From Amaranthus tricolor (Eukaryota; Streptophyta; Magnoliopsida; Caryophyllales; Amaranthaceae): a stretch of 64,000 nucleotides of DNA. Below, in pieces: positions 25,078 to 39,332 of this stretch (its first letter is position 1; each line of letters starts with the position of its first letter). A program made the position numbers and the translations under genes. The stretch is taken from assembly GCF_026212465.1 (NCBI RefSeq), contig NC_080055.1, positions 14,275,783 to 14,339,782 of the forward strand, read 5' to 3'. The notes under the pieces were generated by a model. It was not told where the DNA came from, did no database searches, and saw nothing but the letters and a program-made list of their open reading frames with translations.

Positions 25078-27114
25078 CCTGGTTTGTTTTGCACGAAACA
25101 TGGCACAAAAAAAAATTGGTATATATTATTGTGTTGAAGTTGTTAGAATTTTAAATCATAGTCATATGCTAGACATCACGTGTTAGGTTGCGATTTTAAG
25201 GGTTTTTAAGCGTTTAAGGCACTTTTGCGAATAAAGTAGGTCAAACTTGGTTTGTTTTGCACGAAACATGGAACACAACACTATTTGGTATATATTATTG
25301 TGTTGATGCTGTTAGAATTGTAAATCATAGCTTTACACTAGAAGTTACGTGTTAAGTTGCGATTTGAGGTTTTTTATTCGTTTTTGACACTTTTGCGCCT
25401 AAAGTAGCTCAAACTTGGTTTGTTTTCCACGAAACTTGGCAAACACCACTATTTGGTATATTTTTGTTGTGTTGAAGTGGTTAGAATTGTAAATCATAGT
25501 CATATACTTGAAATTATGTGTTAAGTTGCGATTTTAAGGGTTTTTTAAGCGTTTTTTTGCACTTTTGCGCATTAAGTAGATCAAATTTGGTTTGTTTTTC
25601 ACGAAACATGGCACACAACACTATTTGGTAAATATTATCGTGTTTAAGTTGTTAGAATTGTAAATCATAAGTCATATACTAGAAATTACGTGTTAAGTTG
25701 CGATTTTAAGGGTTTTTAAAGCGTTTTTGGCACTTTTGCGCCTAAAGTAGCTCAAACTTGGTTTGTTTTGCACGAAACTTGGCAAACACCACTATTTGGT
25801 ATATTTTGTTGTGTTGAAGTGGATAGAAATCTAAATCATAGTCATATACTAGAAATTACGTGTTAAGTTTCTATTGTAAGGGCTTTTTAAGCGTTTTTTT
25901 CACTTTAGCGCATAAAGTAGATCAAACTTGGTTTGTTTTGCACCAAACTTGGCACACAACAGTATTTGGTAAATATTATCGTGTTTAAGTTGTTAGAATT
26001 GTAAATCATAGTCATATACCAGAAATTACGTGTTAAGTTGCGATTTTAAGGGTTGTTCAATCGTTTTTGGCACTTTTGTGCATAAAGTAGCTCAAACCTG
26101 GTTTGTTTTGCACGAAACATGAAACAAAAAAAAAATTTGCTATATATTATTGTGTTGAAGTTGTTAGAATTTTAAATCATAGTCATATCCTAGACATCAC
26201 GTGTTAGGTTGCGATTTTAAGGGTTTTTAAGCGTTTAAGGCACTTTTGCGCATAAAGTAGCTCAAACTTGGTTTGTTTTGCACGAAACATGGAACACAAC
26301 ACTATTTGGTATATATTATTGTGTTGATGCTGTTAGAATTGTAAATCATAGCTATACACTAGAAATTACGTGTTAAGTTGCGATTTTAGGTTTTTTATTC
26401 GTTTTTGACACTTTTGCGCTTAAAGTAGCTCAAACTTGGTTTGTTTTGCACGAAACTTGGCAAACACCACTATTTGGTATATTTTGTTGTGTTGAAGTGG
26501 TTAGAATTGTAAATCATAGTCATATACTAGAAATTATGTGTTAAGTTGCGATTTTAAGGGTTTTTTAAGCGTTTTTTGCACTTTTGCGCATTAAGTAGAT
26601 CAAACTTGGTTTGTTTTGCACGAAACTTGGCACACAACACTATTTGGTAAATATTATCGTGTTTAAGTTGTTAGAATTGTAAATCATAGTCATATACTAG
26701 AAATTACGTGTTAAGTTGCGATTTTAAGGGTTTTTAAAGCGTTTTTGGCACTTTTGCGCCTAAAGTAGCTCAAACTTGGTTTGTTTTGCACGAAACTTGG
26801 CAAACACCACTATTTGGTATATTTTGTTGTGTTGAAGTGGATAGAAATCTAAATCATAGTCATATACTAGAAATTACGTGTTAAGTTTCTATTGTAAGGT
26901 CTTTTTAAGAGTTTTTTTCACTTTAGCGCATAAAGTAGATCAAACTTGGTTTGTTTTGCACCAAACTTGGCACACAACAGTATTTGGTAAATATTATCGT
27001 GTTTAAGTTGTTAGAATTCTAAATCATAGTCATATACCAGAAATTACGTGTTAAGTTGCGATTTTAAGGGTTGTTTAAACGTTTTTTGCACTTTTGCGCA
27101 TAAAGTAGCTCAAA
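25078..27114 (+). repeat. Start of a third super-unit, truncated
   Basis: Two 6-mer units (1019 and 1018 bp) that begin like super-units 1 and 2 (AATTGGTATATATT, GCGATTTGAGG, ATACTTG, GTTCAATCG). The pattern then changes at 27115 to the GGAGCAC / GAATCG variant, so the super-unit does not complete. Confidence 0.75.
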
Positions 27115-28300
27115 CCTGGTTTGTTTTGCACGAAACATGGCACAAAAAAAAATTTGCTGTATATTATTGTGTTGAAGTTGTTAGAATTTTAAATCATAGT
27201 CATATGCTAGACATCACGTGTTAGGTTGCGATTTTAAGGGTTTTTAAGCGTTTAAGGCACTTTTGCGCATAAAGTAGCTCAAACTTGGTTTGTTTTGCAC
27301 GAAACATGGAGCACAACACTATTTGGTATATATTATTGTGTTGATGCTGTTAGAATCGTAAATCATAGCTATACACTAGAAATTACGTGTTAAGTTGCGA
27401 TTTTAGGTTTTTTATTCGTTTTTGACACTTTTGCGCCTAAAGTAGCTCAAACTTGGCTTGTTTTGCACGAAACATGGAACACAACACTATTTGGTATATA
27501 TTATTGTGTTGATGCTGTTAGAATTGTAAATCATAGCTATACACTAGAAATTACGTGTTAAGTTGCGATTTTAGGTTTTTTATTCGTTTTTGACACTTTT
27601 GCGCTTAAAGTAGCTCAAACTTGGTTTGTTTTGCACGAAACTTGGCAAACACCACTATTTGGTATATTTTGTTGTGTTGAAGTGGTTAGAATTGTAAATC
27701 ATAGTCATATACTAGAAATTATGTGTTAAGTTGCGATTTTAAGGGTTTTTTAAGCGTTTTTTGCACTTTTGCGCATTAAGTAGATCAAACTTGGTTTGTT
27801 TTGCACGAAACTTGGCACACAACACTATTTGGTAAATATTATCGTGTTTAAGTTGTTAGAATTGTAAATCATAGTCATATACTAGAAATTACGTGTTAAG
27901 TTGCGATTTTAAGGGTTTTTAAAGCGTTTTTGGCACTTTTGCGCCTAAAGTAGCTCAAACTTGGTTTGTTTTGCACGAAACTTGGCAAACACCACTATTT
28001 GGTATATTTTGTTGTGTTGAAGTGGATAGAAATCTAAATCATAGTCATATACTAGAAATTACGTGTTAAGTTTCTATTGTAAGGTCTTTTTAAGAGTTTT
28101 TTTTCACTTTAGCGCATAAAGTAGATCAAACTTGGTTTGTTTTGCACCAAACTTGGCACACAACAGTATTTGGTAAATATTATCGTGTTTAAGTTGTTAG
28201 AATTCTAAATCATAGTCATATACCAAAAATTACGTGTTAAGTTGCGATTTTAAGGGTTGTTTAAACGTTTTTGGCACTTTTGCGCATAAAGTAGCTCAAA
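27115..28300 (+). repeat. 7-monomer unit with c/b chimera
   Basis: The interval is 1,186 bp. The extra monomer 27397-27564 starts as c (TTTATTCG, GACAC, GCGCCTAAAG) and becomes b (CATGGAACAC, GATGCTG). The switch is at ACTTGGCTTG in the core. It joins a GGAGCAC/GAATCG variant on the left to a GGAACAC/GAATTG variant on the right, so it is a junction between two array variants. Confidence 0.87.
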
Positions 28301-29487
28301 CCTGGTTTGTTTTGCACGAAACATGGCACAAAAAAAAATTTGCTGTATATTATTGTGTTGAAGTTGTTAGAATTTTAAATCATAGTCATATGCTAGACAT
28401 CACGTGTTAGGTTGCGATTTTAAGGGTTTTTAAGCGTTTAAGGCACTTTTGCGCATAAAGTAGCTCAAACTTGGTTTGTTTTGCACGAAACATGGAGCAC
28501 AACACTATTTGGTATATATTATTGTGTTGATGCTGTTAGAATCGTAAATCATAGCTATACACTAGAAATTACGTGTTAAGTTGCGATTTTAGGTTTTTTA
28601 TTCGTTTTTGACACTTTTGCGCCTAAAGTAGCTCAAACTTGGTTTGTTTTGCACGAAACTTGGCAAACACCACTATTTGGTATATTTTGTTGTGTTGAAG
28701 TGGTTAGAATTGTAAATCATAGTCATATACTAGAAATTATGTGTTAAGTTGCGATTTTAAGGGTTTTTTAAGCGTTTTTTGCACTTTTGCGCATTAAGTA
28801 GATCAAACTTGGTTTGTTTTGCACGAAACTTGGCAAACACCACTATTTGGTATATTTTGTTGTGTTGAAGTGGTTAGAATTGTAAATCATAGTCATATAC
28901 TAGAAATTATGTGTGAAGTTGCGATTTTAAGGGTTTTTTAAGCGTTTTTTGCACTTTTGCGCATTAAGTAGATTAAACTTGGTTTGTTTTGCACGAAACT
29001 TGGCACACAACACTATTTGGTAAATATTATCGTGTTTAAGTTGTTAGAATTGTAAATCATAGTCATATACTAGAAATTACGTGTTAAGTTGCGATTTTAA
29101 GGGTTTTTAAAGCGTTTTTGGCACTTTTGCGCCTAAAGTAGCTCAAACTTGGTTTGTTTTGCACGAAACTTGGCAAACACCACTATTTGGTATATTTTGT
29201 TGTGTTGAAGTGGATAGAAATCTAAATCATAGTCATATACTAGAAATTACGTGTTAAGTTTCTATTGTAAGGTCTTTTTAAGAGTTTTTTTCACTTTAGC
29301 GCATAAAGTAGATCAAACTTGGTTTGTTTTGCACCAAACTTGGCACACAACAGTATTTGGTAAATATTATCGTGTTTAAGTTGTTAGAATTCTAAATCAT
29401 AGTCATATACCAGAAATTACGTGTTAAGTTGCGATTTTAAGGGTTGTTTAAACGTTTTTGGCACTTTTGCGCATAAAGTAGCTCAAA
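28301..29487 (+). repeat. 7-monomer unit with d/c chimera
   Basis: The interval is 1,187 bp. The extra monomer 28751-28920 starts as d (GCGCATTAAGTAGATC) and becomes c (CAAACACCAC, GTGGTTAG). The switch is at the right edge of the core. A full d follows. The chimera ends GTGTGAAG instead of GTGTTAAG. Confidence 0.87.
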
Positions 29488-30504
29488 CCTGGTTTGTTTT
29501 GCACGAAACATGGCACAAAAAAAAATTTGCTGTATATTATTGTGTTGAAGTTCTTAGAATTTTAAATCATAGTCATATGCTAGACATCACGTGTTAGGTT
29601 GCGATTTTAAGGGTTTTTAAGCGTTTAAGGCACTTTTGCGCATAAAGTAGCTCAAACTTGGTTTGTTTTGCACGAAACATGGAGCACAACACTATTTGGT
29701 ATATATTATTGTGTTGATGCTGTTAGAATCGTAAATCATAGCTATACACTAGAAATTACGTGTTAAGTTGCGATTTTAGGTTTTTTATTCGTTTTTGACA
29801 CTTTTGCGCCTAAAGTAGCTCAAACTTGGTTTGTTTTGCACGAAACTTGGCAAACACCACTATTTGGTATATTTTGTTGTGTTGAAGTGGTTAGAATTGT
29901 AAATCATAGTCATATACTAGAAATTATGTGTTAAGTTGCTATTTTAAGGGTTTTTTAAGCGTTTTTTGCACTTTTGCGCATTAAGTAGATCAAACTTGGT
30001 TTGTTTTGCACGAAACATGGCACACAACACTATTTGGTAAATATTATCGTGTTTAAGTTGTTAGAATTGTAAATCATAGTCATATACTAGAAATTACGTG
30101 TTAAGTTGCGATTTTAAGGGTTTTTAAAGCGTTTTTGGCACTTTTGCGCCTAAAGTAGCTCAAACTTGGTTTGTTTTGCACGAAACTTGGCAAACACCAC
30201 TATTTGGTATATTTTGTTGTGTTGAAGTGGATAGAAATCTAAATCATAGTCATATACTAGAAATTACGTGTTAAGTTTCTATTGTAAGGTCTTTTTAAGA
30301 GTTTTTTTCACTTTAGCGCATAAAGTAGATCAAACTTGGTTTGTTTTGCACCAAACTTGGCACACAACAGTATTTGGTAAATATTATCGTGTTTAAGTTG
30401 TTAGAATTCTAAATCATAGTCATATACCAGAAATTACGTGTTAAGTTGCGATTTTAAGGGTTGTTTAAACGTTTTTGGCACTTTTGCGCATAAAGTAGCT
30501 CAAA
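29488..30504 (+). repeat. Regular 6-mer unit, variant III
   Basis: 1,017 bp. Variant III marks are AAGGTCTTTTTAAGAG in f and GAATTCTAAATC at the end of f. TTCTTAGAATTTT in monomer a is shared with the next unit. Its d monomer has GCTATTTTAAGG and CATGGCAC. Confidence 0.88.
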
Positions 30505-31181
30505 CCTGGTTTGTTTTGCACGAAACATGGCACAAAAAAAAATTTGCTGTATATTATTGTTTTGAAGTTCTTAGAATTTTAAATCATAGTCATATGCTAG
30601 ACATCACGTGTTAGGTTGCGATTTTAAGGGTTTTTAAGCGTTTAAGGCACTTTTGCGCATAAAGTAGCTCAAACTTGGTTTGTTTTGCACGAAACATGGA
30701 GCACAACACTATTTGGTATATATTATTGTGTTGATGCTGTTAGAATCGTAAATCATAGCTATACACTAGAAATTACGTGTTAAGTTGCGATTTTAGGTTT
30801 TTTATTCGTTTTTGACACTTTTGCGCCTAAAGTAGCTCAAACTTGGTTTGTTTTGCACGAAACTTGGCAAACACCACTATTTGGTATATTTTGTTGTGTT
30901 GAAGTGGTTAGAATTGTAAATCATAGTCATATACTAGAAATTACGTGTTAAGTTGCTATTGTAAGGGCTTTTTAAGCGTTTTTTTCACTTTAGCGCATAA
31001 AGTAGATCAAACTTGGTTTGTTTTGCACCAAACTTGGCACACAACAGTATTTGGTAAATATTATCGTGTTTAAGTTATTAGAATTGTAAATCATAGTCAT
31101 ATACCAGAAATTACGTGTTAAGTTGCGATTTTAATGGTTGTTTAAACGTTTTTGGCACTTTTGCGCATAAAGTAGCTCAAA
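30505..31181 (+). repeat. 4-monomer HOR unit (d and e deleted)
   Basis: The interval is 677 bp. Monomer c (30787-30954) ends with ATTACGTG rather than ATTATGTG and is followed directly by f (GCTATTGTAAGGGC). One exchange in the tail of the monomer, within TCATATACTAGAAATTA, removed two monomers. This is one of the few breakpoints not in the core. Confidence 0.87.
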
Positions 31182-34100
31182 CCTGGTTTGTTTTGCACGA
31201 AACATGGCGCAAAAAAAAACTTTGCTATATATTGTTGTGTTGAAGTTGTTAGAATTTTAAATCATAGTCTTATGCTAGACATCACGTGTTAGGTTGCGAT
31301 TTTAAGGGTTTTTAAGCGTTTAAGGCACTGTTGCGCATAAAGTAGCTCAAACTTGGTTTGTTTTGCACGAAACATGGAGCACAACACTATTTGGTATATA
31401 TTATTGTGTTGATGCTGTTAGAATCGTAAATCATAGCTATACACTAGAAATTACGTGTTAAGTTGCGATTTTAGGTTTTTTATTCGTTTTTGACACTTTT
31501 GCGCCTAAAGTAGCTCAAACTTGGTTTGTTTTGCACGAAACTTGGCAAACACCACTATTTGGTATATTTTGTTGTGTTGAAGTGGTTAGAATTGTAAATC
31601 ATAGTCATATACTAGAAATTATGTGTTAAGTTGCGATTTTAAGGGTTTTTTAAGCGTTTTTTGCACTTTTGCGCATTAAGTAGATCAAACTTGGTTTGTT
31701 TTGCACGAAACTTGGCACACAACACTATTTGGTAAATATTATCGTGTTTAAGTTGTTAGAATTGTAAATCATAGTCATATATTAGAAATTACGTGTTAAG
31801 TTGCGATTTTAAGGGTTTTTAAAGCATTTTTGGCATTTTTGCGCCTAATGTAGCTCAAACTAGGTTTGTTTTGAACGAAACTTGGCAAACACCACTATTT
31901 GGTATATTTTGTTGTGTTGAAGTGGATAGAAATCTAAATCATAGTCATATACTAGAAATTACGTGTTAAGTTTCTATTGTAAGGTCTTCTTAAGAGTTTT
32001 TTTCACTTTAGCGCATAAAGTAGATCAAACTTGGTTTGTTTTGCACCAAACTTGGCACACAACAGTATTTGGTAAATATTATCGTGTTTAAGTTGTTAGA
32101 ATTCTAAATCATAGTCATATACCAGAAATTACGTGTTAAGTTGCGATTTTAAGGGTTGTTTAAACGTTTTTGGCACTTTTGCGCATAAAGTAGCTCAAAC
32201 CTGGTTTGTTTTGCACGAAACATGGCGCAAAAAAAAAATTTGCTGTATATTGTTGTGTTGAAGTTGTTAGAATTTTAAATCATAGTCTTATGCTAGACAT
32301 CACGTGTTAGGTTGCGATTTTAAGGGTTTTTAAGCGTTTAAGGCACTTTTGCGCATAAAGTAGCTCAAACTTGGTTTGTTTTGCACGAAACATGGAGCAC
32401 AACACTATTTGGTATATATTATTGTGTTGATGCTGTTAGAATCGTAAATCATAGCTATACACTAGAAATTACGTGTTAAGTTGCGATTTTAGGTTTTTTA
32501 TTCGTTTTTGACACTTTTGCGCCTAAAGTAGCTCAAACTTGGTTTGTTTTGCACGAAACTTGGCAAACACCACTATTTGGTATATTTTGTTGTGTTGAAG
32601 TGGTTAGAATTGTAAATCATAGTCATATACTAGAAATTATGTGTTAAGTTGCGATTTTAAGGGTTTTTTAAGCGTTTTTTGCACTTTTGCGCATTAAGTA
32701 GATCAAACTTGGTTTGTTTTGCACGAAACTTGGCACACAACACTATTTGGTAAATATTATCGTGTTTAAGTTGTTAGAATTGTAAATCATAGTCATATAT
32801 TAGAAATTACGTGTTAAGTTGCGATTTTAAGGGTTTTTAAAGCATTTTTGGCATTTTTGCGCCTAATGTAGCTCAAACTTGGTTTGTTTTGCACGAAACT
32901 TGGCAAACACCACTATTTGGTATATTTTGTTGTGTTGAAGTGGATAGAAATCTAAATCATAGTCATATACTAGAAATTACGTGTTAAGTTTCTATTGTAA
33001 GGGCTTTTTAAGTGTTTTTTTCACTTTAGCGCATAAAGTAGATCAAACTTGGTTTGTTTTGCACCAAACTTGGCACACAACAGTATTTGGTAAATAGTAT
33101 CGTGTTTAAGTTGTTAGAATTGTAAATCATAGTCATATACCAGAAATTACGTGTTAAGTTGCGATTTTAATGGTTGTTTAAACCGTTTTTGGCACTTTTG
33201 CGCATAAAGTAGCTCAAACCTGGTTTGTTTTGCACGAAACATGGCGCAAAAAAAAAAATTTGCTATATATTGTTGTGTTGAAGTTGTTAGAATTTTAAAT
33301 CATAGTCTTATGCTAGACATCACGTGTTAGGTTGCGATTTTAAGGGTTTTTAAGCGTTTAAGGCACTTTTGCGCATAAAGTAGCTCAAACTTGGTTTGTT
33401 TTGCACGAAACATGGAGCACAACACTATTTGGTATATATTATTGTGTTGATGCTGTTAGAATCGTAAATCATAGCTATACACTAGAAATTACGTGTTAAG
33501 TTGCGATTTTAGGTTTTTTATTCGTTTTTGACACTTTTGCGCCTAAAGTAGCTCAAACTTGGTTTGTTTTGCACGAAACTTGGCAAACACCACTATTTGG
33601 TATATTTTGTTGTGTTGAAGTGGTTAGAATTGTAAATCATAGTCATATACTAGAAATTATGTGTTAAGTTGCGATTTTAAGGGTTTTTTAAGCGTTTTTT
33701 GCACTTTTGCGCATTAAGTAGATCAAACTTGGTTTGTTTTGCACGAAACTTGGCACACAACACTATTTGGTAAATATTATCGTGTTTAAGTTGTTAGAAT
33801 TGTAAATCATAGTCATATATTAGAAATTACGTGTTAAGTTGCGATTTTAAGGGTTTTTAAAGCATTTTTGGCATTTTTGCGCCTAATGTAGCTCAAACTT
33901 GGTTTGTTTTGCACGAAACTTGGCAAACACCACTATTTGGTATATTTTGTTGTGTTGAAGTGAATAGAAATCTAAATCATAGTCATATACTAGAAATTAC
34001 GTGTTAAGTTGCTATTGTAAGGGCTTTTTAAGTGTTTTTTTCACTTTAGCGCATAAAGTAGATCAAACTTGGTTTGTTTTGCACCAAACTTGGCACACAA

Positions 34101-37100
34101 CAGTATTTGGTAAATAGTATCGTGTTTAAGTTGTTAGAATTGTAAATCATAGTCATATACCAGAAATTACGTGTTAAGTTGCGATTTTAATGGTTGTTTA
34201 AACCGTTTTTTGGCACTTTTGCGCATAAAGTAGCTCAAACCTGGTTTGTTTTGCACGAAACATGGCGCAAAAAAAAAATTTGCTATATATTGTTGTGTTG
34301 AAGTTGTTAGAATTTTAAATCATAGTCTTATGCTAGACATCACGTGTTAGGTTGCGATTTTAAGGGTTTTTAAGCGTTTAAGGCACTTTTGCGCATAAAG
34401 TAGCTCAAACTTGGTTTGTTTTGCACGAAACATGGAGCACAACACTATTTGGTATATATTATTGTGTTGATGCTGTTAGAATCGTAAATCATAGCTATAC
34501 ACTAGAAATTACGTGTTAAGTTGCGATTTTAGGTTTTTTATTCGTTTTTGACACTTTTGCGCCTAAAGTAGCTCAAACTTGGTTTGTTTTGCACGAAACT
34601 TGGCAAACACCACTATTTGGTATATTTTGTTGTGTTGAAGTGGTTAGAATTGTAAATCATAGTCATATACTAGAAATTATGTGTTAAGTTGCGATTTTAA
34701 GGGTTTTTTAAGCGTTTTTTTGCACTTTTGCGCATTAAGTAGATCAAACTTGGTTTGTTTTGCACGAAACTTGGCATACAACACTATTTGGTAAATATTA
34801 TCGTGTTTAAGTTGTTAGAATTGTAAATCATAGTCATATATTAGAAATTACGTGTTAAGTTGCGATTTTAAGGGTTTTTAAAGCATTTTTGGCATTTTTG
34901 CGCCTAATGTAGCTCAAACTTGGTTTGTTTTGCACGAAACTTGGCAAACACCACTATTTGGTATATTTTGTTGTGTTGAAGTGGATAGAAATCTAAATCA
35001 TAGTCATATACTAGAAATTACGTGTTAAGTTTCTATTGTAAGGTCTTTTTAAGAGTTTTTTTCACTTTAGCGCATAAAGTAGATCAAACTTGGTTTGTTT
35101 TGCACCAAACTTGGCACACAACAGTATTTGGTAAATATTATCGTGTTTAAGTTGTTAGAATTGTAAATCATAGTCATATACCAGAAATTACGTGTTAAGT
35201 TGCGATTTTAAGGGTTGTTTAAACGTTTTTGGCACTTTTGCGCATAAAGTAGCTCAAACCTGGTTTGTTTTGCACGAAACATGGCACAAAAAAAAATTTG
35301 CTGTATATTATTGTGTTGAAGTTGTTAGAATTTTAAATCATAGTCATATGCTAGACATCACGTGTTAGGTTGCGATTTTAAGGGTTTTTAAGCGTTTAAG
35401 GCACTTTTGCGCATAAAGTAGCTCAAACTAGGTTTGTTTTGCACGAAACATGGAGCACAACACTATTTGGTATATATTATTGTGTTGATGCTGTTAGAAT
35501 CGTAAATCATAGCTATACACTAGAAATTACGTGTTAAGTTGCGATTTTAGGTTTTTTATTCGTTTTTGACACTTTTGCGCCTAAAGTAGCTCAAACTTGG
35601 TTTGTTTTGCACGAAACTTGGCAAACACCACTATTTGGTATATTTTGTTGTGTTGAAGTGGTTAGAATTGTAAATCATAGTCATATACTAGAAATTATGT
35701 GTTAAGTTGCGATTTTAAGGGTTTTTTAAAGCGTTTTTTGCACTTTTGCGCATTAAGTAGATCAAACTTGGTTTGTTTTGCACGAAACTTGGCACACAAC
35801 ACTATTTGGTAAATATTATCGTGTTTAAGTTGTTAGAATTGTAAATCATAGTCATATATTAGAAATTACGTGTTAAGTTGCGATTTTAAGGGTTTTTAAA
35901 GCATTTTTTGGCATTTTTGCGCCTAATGTAGCTCAAACTTGGTTTGTTTTGCACGAAACTTGGCAAACACCACTATTTGGTATATTTTGTTGTGTTGAAG
36001 TGGATAGAAATCTAAATCATAGTCATATACTAGAAATTACGTGTTAAGTTTCTATTGTAAGGTCTTTTTAAGAGTTTTTTTCACTTTAGCGCATAAAGTA
36101 GATCAAACTTGGTTTGTTTTGCACCAAACTTGGCACACAACAGTATTTGGTAAATATTATCGTGTTTAAGTTGTTAGAATTGTAAATCATAGTCATATAC
36201 CAGAAATTACGTGTTAAGTTGCGATTTTAAGGGTTGTTTAAACGTTTTTGGCACTTTTGCGCATAAAGTAGCTCAAACCTGGTTTGTTTTGCACGAAACA
36301 TGGCACAAAAAAAAATTTGCTATATATTATTGTGTTGAAGTTGTTAGAATTTCAAATCATAGTCATATGCTAGACATCACGTGTTAGGTTGCGATTTTAA
36401 GGGTTTTTAAGCGTTTAAGGCACTTTTGCGCATAAAGTAGCTCAAACTTGGTTTGTTTTGCACGAAACATGGAGCACAACACTATTTGGTATATATTATT
36501 GTGTTGATGCTGTTAGAATCGTAAATCATAGCTATACACTAGAAATTACGTGTTAAGTTGCGATTTTAGGTTTTTTATTCGTTTTTGACACTTTTGCGCC
36601 TAAAGTAGCTCAAACTTGGTTTGTTTTGCACGAAACTTGGCAAACACCACTATTTGGTATATTTTGTTGTGTTGAAGTGGTTAGAATTGTAAATCATAGT
36701 CATATACTAGAAATTATGTGTTAAGTTGCGATTTTAAGGGTTTTTTAAGCGTTTTTTGCACTTTTGCGCATTAAGTAGATCAAACTTGGTTTGTTTTGCA
36801 CGAAACTTGGCACACAACACTATTTGGTAAATATTATCGTGTTTAAGTTGTTAGAATTGTAAATCATAGTCATATATTAGAAATTACGTGTTAAGTTGCG
36901 ATTTTAAGGGTTTTTAAAGCATTTTTGGCATTTTTGCGCCTAATGTAGCTCAAACTTGGTTTGTTTTGCACGAAACTTGGCAAACACCACTATTTGGTAT
37001 ATTTTGTTGTGTTGAAGTGGATAGAAATCTAAATCATAGTTATATACTAGAAATTACGTGTTAAGTTGCTATTGTAAGGGCTTTTTAAGTGTTTTTTTCA

Positions 37101-39332
37101 CTTTAGCGCATAAAGTAGATCAAACTTGGTTTGTTTTGCACCCAAACTTGGCACACAACAGTATTTGGTAAATATTATCGTGTTTAAGTTGTTAGAATTG
37201 TAAATCATAGTCATATACCAGAAATTACGTGTTAAGTTGCGATTTTAATGGTTGTTTAACCGTTTTTGGCACTTTTGCGCATAAAGTAGCTCAAACCTGG
37301 TTTGTTTTGCACGAAACATGGCGCAAAAAAAAAAATTTGCTATATATTGTTGTGTTGAAGTTGTTAGAATTTTTAATCATAGTCTTATGCTAGACATCAC
37401 GGGTTAGGTTGCGATTTTAAGGGTTTTTAAGCGTTTAAGGCACTTTTGCGCATAAAGTAGCTCAAACTTGGTTTGTTTTGCACGAAACATGGAGCACAAC
37501 ACTATTTGGTATATATTATTGTGTTGATGCTGTTAGAATCGTAAATCATAGCTATACACTAGAAATTACGTGTTAAGTTGCGATTTTAGGTTTTTTATTC
37601 GTTTTTGACACTTTTGCGCCTAAAGTAGCTCAAACTTGGTTTGTTTTGCACGAAACTTGGCAAACACCACTATTTGGTATATTTTGTTGTGTTGAAGTGG
37701 TTAGAATTGTAAATCATAGTCATATACTAGAAATTATGTGTTAAGTTGCGATTTTAAGGGTTTTTTAAGCGTTTTTTGCACCTTTGCGCATTAAGTAGAT
37801 CAAACTTGGTTTGTTTTGCACGAAACTTGGCACACAACACTATTTGGTAAATATTATCGTGTTTAAGTTGTTAGAATTGTAAATCATAGTCATATATTAG
37901 AAATTACGTGTTAAGTTGCGATTTTAAGGGTTTTTAAAGCATTTTTGGCATTTTTGCGCCTAATGTAGCTCAAACTTGGTTTGTTTTGCACGAAACTTGG
38001 CAAACACCACTATTTGGTATATTTTGTTGTGTTGAAGTGGATAGAAATCTAAATCATAGTCATATACTAGAAATTACGTGTTAAGTTTCTATTGTAAGGT
38101 CTTTTTAAGAGTTTTTTTCACTTTAGCGCATAAAGTAGATCAAACTTGGTTTGTTTTGCACAAAACTTGGCACACAACAGTATTTGGTAAATATTATCGT
38201 GTTTAAGTTGTTAGAATTCTAAATCATAGTCATATACCAGAAATTACGTGTTAAGTTGCGATTTTAATGGTTGTTTAAACGTTTTTGGCACTTTTGCGCA
38301 TAAAGTAGCTCAAACCTGGTTTGTTTTGCACGAAACATGGCACAAAAAAAAATTTGCTGTATATTATTGTGTTGAAGTTGTTAGAATTTTAAATCATAGT
38401 CATATGCTAGACATCTCGTGTTAGGTTGCGATTTTAAGGGTTTTTAAGCGTTTAAGGCACTTTTGCGCATAAAGTAGCTCAAACTTGGTTTGTTTTGCAC
38501 GAAACATGGAGCACAACACTATTAGGTATATATTATTGTGTTGATGCTGTTAGAATCGTAAATCATAGCTATGCACTAGAAATTACGTGTTAAGTTGCGA
38601 TTTTAGGTTTTTTATTCGTTTTTGACACTTTTGCGCCTAAAGTAGCTCAAACTTGGTTTGTTTTGCACGAAACTTGGCAAACACCACTATTTGGTATATT
38701 TTGTTGTGTTGAAGTGGTTAGAATTGTAAATCATAGTCATATACTAGAAATTATGTGTTAAGTTGCGATTTTAAGGGTTTTTTAAGCGTTTTTTGCACTT
38801 TTGCGCATTAAGTAGATCAAACTTGGTTTGTTTTGCACGAAACTTGGCACACAACACTATTTGGTAAATATTATCGTGTTTAAGTTGTTAGAATTGTAAA
38901 TCATAGTCATATATTAGAAATTACGTGTTAAGTTGCGATTTTAAGGGTTTTTAAAGCATTTTTGGCATTTTTGCGCCTAATGTAGCTCAAACTTGGTTTG
39001 TTTTGCACGAAACTTGGCAAACACCACTATTTGGTATATTTTGTTGTGTTGAAGTGGATAGAAATCTAAATCATAGTCATATACTAGAAATTACGTGTTA
39101 AGTTGCTATTGTAAGGGCTTTTTAAGTGTTTTTTTTCACTTTAGCGCATAAAGTAGATCAAACTTGGTTTGTTTTGCACCAAACTTGGCACACAACAGTA
39201 TTTGGTAAATATTATCGTGTTTAAGTTGTTAGAATTGTAAATCATAGTCATATACCAGAAATTACGTGTTAAGTTGCGATTTTAATGGTTGTTTAACCGT
39301 TTTTGGCACTTTTGCGCATAAAGTAGCTCAAA
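31182..39332 (+). repeat. Eight regular 6-mer units, mosaic of variants III and IV
   Basis: Unit lengths are 1018, 1019, 1021, 1019, 1019, 1018, 1019 and 1018 bp. Variant IV marks are CATGGCGC, TGTTGTGTTG, TAGTCTTATGC, AATGGTTGTTTAA, and e spelled AAAGCATTTTTGGCATTTTTG with CCTAATGTAG. Units starting at 31182, 32200, 33219, 34240 and 37296 have the CATGGCGC form of monomer a. Those at 35259, 36278 and 38315 have CATGGCAC. The spelling of f switches independently (AAGGTC or AAGGGC), so variants are mixed at sub-unit scale. Confidence 0.85.
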
